Assembly (NCBI GenBank): GCA_964490725.1
Contig: CAZBDU010000155.1
Span: 1-7,783 of the forward strand
Direction of reading: 5' to 3'
Source of the DNA: CAZBDU01 sp964490725
GTDB taxonomy: Bacteria; Spirochaetota; Spirochaetia; SZUA-6; DRHE01
Length of the DNA: 7,783 bases
Under the pieces are notes generated by a model. It did not search any database, was not told where the DNA came from, and saw nothing but the letters and a program-made list of their open reading frames with translations. The translations under genes were made by a program, and so were the position numbers. Positions 5,656 to 7,783 of the stretch are shown here, in pieces. Positions within the stretch are counted from its first letter, which is position 1, and the number at the start of each line of letters is the position of its first letter.

Positions 5656-6469
5656 TGGTCCAGGATGAGGGCGACGATGTAGAAGTTGTGGTCTTTTCGG
5701 TAGTAGATAGCACGCCGGCACGCCACCTGCAGGCGCTCGGGGGAATAGCCCTGGGCAAGCTCCATCAGCTCGCGGCATTCGCGAACCATCTCCAGAATGT
5801 TCTCGGCCCAGACAGTTTGGAGCAGTCGAGCCACCGAGGGTCCATAGGCGCGTGCCTGGCGCAGGAGGAAGCGGTTGAGGGCTTCCAGACGGGTTCGTCC
5901 CAAGATGCGCCAGGAGAAAGGCCGGGAGGTGTGGTAGACCAGCTTGTCGATCAGCAGGTCCTGCCCACTCAACACAATGGGAAGCAGAGCCTGGGAGTCG
6001 TAGTGGATTTGGGCCAGGGTGTGCAGCTGTTTGAACACATCCAACCTCAGCAGGTGCGCTTCGTCGATGACCAACAGAGAAATCTGTTTCTTGGCGGCGA
6101 TGTCACAGAACATCTCCCGCAGGGTCTTGGTCAGGTAGGCACTGGAATAGGAGTGGTTCTCCACGCCCATGGCGAGGCACAACTGACGGTACAGCTCCAA
6201 AAGGCTTCCCGAGGTGGCCACCAGAGAGAACACCCGTACCTCGGAAGGATGCAGCCGGCTGATCGCATAGCGCAGGGAGGTGGATTTGCCGCTTCCCACA
6301 TCACCGATGATGATCGACCGATGATGATCGTCACCAGGCCGTGGGCGACCGCGTAGTCAAATCGATCCACCAGGGGCTTCAGATCCGGCAGCCCATAGAG
6401 CTCCTCCACCTTCAGATCCGTGGCGAAAGGCTCCTTGTGGAATCCAAAGTAGTTCTGCAGGTTGGTCAT
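5631..6469 (-). pseudogene. ExeA/TniB-like AAA ATPase of a transposon, frameshifted by a 14-bp duplication
   Basis: The ATG at 6469 (AGGAG five bases upstream) overlaps the transposase stop as ATGA. The first frame gives MTNLQNYFGFHKEPF (typical ExeA-family opening) through VTIIIG, then goes out of frame. The rest continues in the next frame: Walker A as GDVGSGKS, Walker B as LLVIDEAHLL, then VLSGQ and a basic C-terminal helical domain ending at TGA 5631-5633. Removing one copy of the 14-bp tandem repeat at 6303-6330 makes the whole gene one frame of 274 codons plus stop, with Walker A at residues 51-58. Such ATPases act with the transposase in target selection and transposition-complex assembly. 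As written, one product stops after 112 residues and the other would begin at a GTG inside the P-loop, so neither should bind ATP normally. Confidence 0.85.
6303..6330. repeat. Perfect 14-bp tandem duplication in the Walker A codons
   Basis: ACCGATGATGATCG occurs twice back to back, at 6303-6316 and 6317-6330. On the coding strand it duplicates the IIIG codons just before the P-loop and shifts the frame. The gene is exactly in frame with one copy. Confidence 0.95.
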
Positions 6470-6789
6470 ATCGGCTCCTGTCCCTTGAACAGCTCGCCCC
6501 CACGGTAGCGCTCATCCTCACCGTCGCCGCTCTCCAGGCGATCCGGGTGGGGCACCAGTTCGGTTTCCCTTCCGGTGTTTCGGCGCACCTGGCTGTTGAT
6601 CCGTGGATTCAGCGCCAGCAGAAAGCCATGCGATTGCTCCTCGCACATCACCTCGATACGCTGGGGATCCTGCTCGTGGTATAGCAGCCGCACGCTCTTG
6701 CCGATCAGTCCCACCGGCGCTTCATAGAGTCTGCCGTTGAGGCTCACCGTTGGATACCCCCACAGGAAGAGGGGTTCGGGGAGCGTCAC
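6466..6789 (-). pseudogene. C-terminal fragment of a Mu/TniA-type (rve) transposase
   Basis: The visible part contains TVSLNGRLYEAP, LIGKSVRLLYHEQDPQRIEV and then a charged tail to TGA 6466-6468. The TVSLNG..YEAP..LIGK.V.L.Y...D...IEV pattern is the beta-barrel Mu-transposase C-terminal domain found after the DDE core in Mu, TniA and related enzymes. The catalytic aspartates and glutamate and the N-terminal DNA-binding domains are missing. The frame stays open upstream to a stop at 6889-6891, but those residues look like translated non-coding DNA. The GTG at 6789 is only the first start codon available, not a real start. The residues before TVSLNG (LFLWGYP) may themselves span a small deletion, since an RKV-type stretch is usual there. 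The downstream ATPase overlap (ATGA) shows this was the first gene of the pair. Confidence 0.75.
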
Positions 6790-6951
6790 CGTCCCGCCGC
6801 CACAGGCGCTCCGTTCTTGAGAGAGGAGGTCTGAAGCCGAGGAAGAATCTTCCTCCCTCCCCCCGGGGGGAGGGAGCAGCCCTGCCGCTCAGAGCGGGAG
6901 AAATAGTTGTCGTTGATGGGGAATCATAGTTGACGTCAGACAAGGCCGCCC
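6790..6951. other. Non-coding junction between transposon remnant and recombinase gene
   Basis: This 160-base gap has no believable gene. It holds a short inverted repeat centred on 6847 (GAGGAAGA with TCTTCCTC), the strong GC palindrome at 6853-6876, and two copies of ATAGTTG (6903-6909 and 6926-6932). It must contain the breakpoint where the transposase was cut, but I cannot fix its exact base. Confidence 0.5.
6853..6876. repeat. 24-bp perfect GC-rich palindrome
   Basis: CTCCCTCCCCCC at 6853-6864 is followed directly by its exact reverse complement at 6865-6876. It would form a very stable hairpin or cruciform. It resembles the C-run/G-run palindromes of dispersed intergenic repeats in many high-GC genomes. 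No T-run follows on either strand, so a simple intrinsic terminator is not supported. Confidence 0.85.
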
Positions 6952-7761
6952 ATGACTCCGATCGCGTCCCACCTCACAGCTTTCTTCCAACAACGCCTTC
7001 CCATCGAGCGCGGAGCCAGTGTGCACACGTGCGATTCGTACGCGGACGCCTTTCGACTGCTCTTGGGCTACGTCAGTGAGCGCCTCAAGGTTCCCCCCTC
7101 GCAGCTGCAACTCGAGCACATCGACGCTCCAATGGTGTTGAGCTTTCTCAATCATCTGGAGACGGTACGCGGCAACGGCCCGAGTTCGAGAAATGTCCGG
7201 CTGGCGGCGATCAAGTCCTTCATGCACTTCCTTGAGTACCGCGTGCCCTCAGGCCTGGAACAGATTCGATCCATCCTTGCCATCCCTATGAAAACAGCCG
7301 AGACCCGGCTGGTCAGGCATCTCACGGTGGAAGAAATGCAGGCGCTTCTGAATGCCCCCGAGCCCACCGGGTTCAGCGGGCTTCGCGACCGTGCGATGCT
7401 GCACCTGTGTTTCGCCGCAGGCCTACGCGTGTCCGAGCTGGTCGGCCTCCAGCTCTCCGATGTCACGCTGCAGCCGTCTCCCAGTGTCCTCGTCCATGGA
7501 AAGGGGCGGCGAGAGCGCTGCCTGCCGCTGTGGAAGAGCACGACCGTCGCACTACGGGCATGGTTAGCCGTGCGGGCAACCGCAGCAGTGCCCGAGCTCT
7601 TTCTCAACGCGCGCGGCCAGCCCATGACCCGCTCAGGCTTCGAGTACATCCTGGACAAGCATGTCCGCACGGCGGCTGCCTCGTGCCCGTCACTGTCGAC
7701 GAAGCGTGTGTCTCCCCATGTGCTCAGACACTATTCCGCCTTCCGGACTATTACCGAGTGA
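6952..7761 (+). pseudogene. Tyrosine recombinase/integrase, truncated before the catalytic tyrosine
   Basis: The 269-residue frame is a XerC/D-like site-specific recombinase. Residues about 5-100 form the SAM-like core-binding domain (HTCDSYADAFRLLLGYV, RNVRLAAIKSFMHFLEYR). The catalytic domain starts near 120 and shows Arg159 (AGLRVSEL), Lys184 (VHGKGRRER), His256 and Arg259 (SPHVLRH). Directly after His260 the family expectation (T.A..L...., then LGH and a Tyr near the end) is replaced by YSAFRTITE and a stop. The second His/Trp position and the nucleophilic Tyr are missing, so it cannot cut or join DNA. ATG at 6952 is preceded by AAGG six bases upstream, a moderate ribosome site. Recombinases of this type occur alone, in trios, and beside IS91-like transposases; the partner would lie beyond the right edge or has been lost. 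Confidence 0.85.
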
Positions 7762-7783
7762 TTTGCTATTTCCTTTCTGTTGT
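7732..7783. mobile_element. Unrelated sequence cutting the recombinase, possible insertion-element end
   Basis: From about 7732 the DNA no longer encodes recombinase and becomes less GC-rich. It contains related short units TATTCCG (7732-7738) and TATTACCG (7749-7756). Spaced ATTCCG-like units remind me of the subterminal repeats of IS21-group elements, but only 52 bases are visible and no terminal dinucleotide or target duplication can be shown. Confidence 0.3.

Larger units (their letters stand above)
5631..6789 (-). mobile_element. Remnant of a two-gene transposon (Mu/TniA-type transposase plus ExeA/TniB-like ATPase)
   Basis: Two minus-strand reading frames joined by an ATGA overlap encode the C-terminal part of an rve/Mu-type transposase and an AAA ATPase, the usual pairing for elements that need an ATPase for target choice. 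The transposase lacks its DDE catalytic core and DNA-binding part. The left boundary lies somewhere in 5576-5630, where GH15 similarity ends; the right boundary is near 6780-6800. I could not find matching terminal inverted repeats, which is expected if one end has been lost. Confidence 0.7.

Noticed and set aside
5631..6299. Treating the 222-codon GTG frame as a stand-alone short ATPase
   Set aside because: It begins inside the P-loop. Removing one repeat copy joins it exactly to the upstream ExeA-like N-terminus, so it is the 3' part of a broken gene.
30..6912. A 10-base word (ATAGTTGTCG) shared in opposite orientation between 30-39 and 6903-6912, considered as paired transposon ends
   Set aside because: Many 10-base matches are expected by chance in a window of this size, and the flanks do not extend the match.
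485..7760. ACTATTnCGCC-like similarity between about 495-510 and 7730-7741, considered as copies of one insertion-element end
   Set aside because: Only about ten bases match and neighbouring bases diverge, so a common element is not supported.
1..7783. tRNA, rRNA, CRISPR array, riboswitch or defence system
   Set aside because: No cloverleaf, rRNA-like conserved block, regularly spaced repeat or recognisable effector genes were seen by eye on either strand.

Overview
The window is high-GC bacterial DNA with SD-led genes, overlapping operon starts and several decayed mobile elements. Gene content (a three-subunit molybdenum hydroxylase, an FCD-type regulator, an ExeA/TniB-like transposition ATPase, a small Cys-rich protein of the DUF6788 type) would fit an anaerobe of the Desulfobacterota/Syntrophobacter kind or a high-GC clostridial relative. 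That placement is inferred from protein style only.

Layout. (1) Bases 1-415, minus strand: a small intact DUF6788-like gene whose leader carries a perfect 11-bp inverted repeat. (2) Bases 565-4563, plus strand: a xanthine-dehydrogenase-family operon in the order Mo subunit, FAD subunit, [2Fe-2S] subunit. It has a good sigma70-type promoter (TTGACA-N17-TAGACT) overlapped by a 23-bp near-perfect palindrome that looks like an operator. The Mo subunit gene is broken: five single-base indels plus an in-frame loss of the segment that normally carries the GAFRGFG-type cofactor loop. The other two subunit genes are open and keep their key motifs. (3) Bases 4511-5257, minus strand: a convergent regulator with an unusual pairing, an RNase R/NrpR-type winged helix joined to an FCD ligand-binding domain. 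It is the natural candidate to act on the operon palindrome. (4) Bases 5456 to about 5580, plus strand: the first ~45 codons of a GH15 glucoamylase/trehalase-like gene, with a small internal deletion, cut off by mobile DNA. (5) Bases 5631-6789, minus strand: a remnant of a two-gene transposon. It keeps only the C-terminal part of a Mu/TniA-type transposase, coupled by an ATGA overlap to an AAA ATPase gene. The ATPase gene carries a perfect 14-bp tandem duplication exactly at its Walker A motif. (6) Bases 6952-7761, plus strand: a tyrosine recombinase cut immediately after its HxxRH motif, so it has no nucleophilic tyrosine; unrelated sequence follows to the window end.

Taken together, this is a molybdenum-hydroxylase locus in decay, next to nested insertion-element debris. 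I do not see a convincing new multi-gene system. The points most worth checking are the promoter/operator palindrome, the HTH-FCD regulator, the selective damage to the Mo subunit, and the 14-bp duplication that can be exactly undone to restore a 274-residue ATPase. All insertion and deletion calls depend on the accuracy of the assembly.
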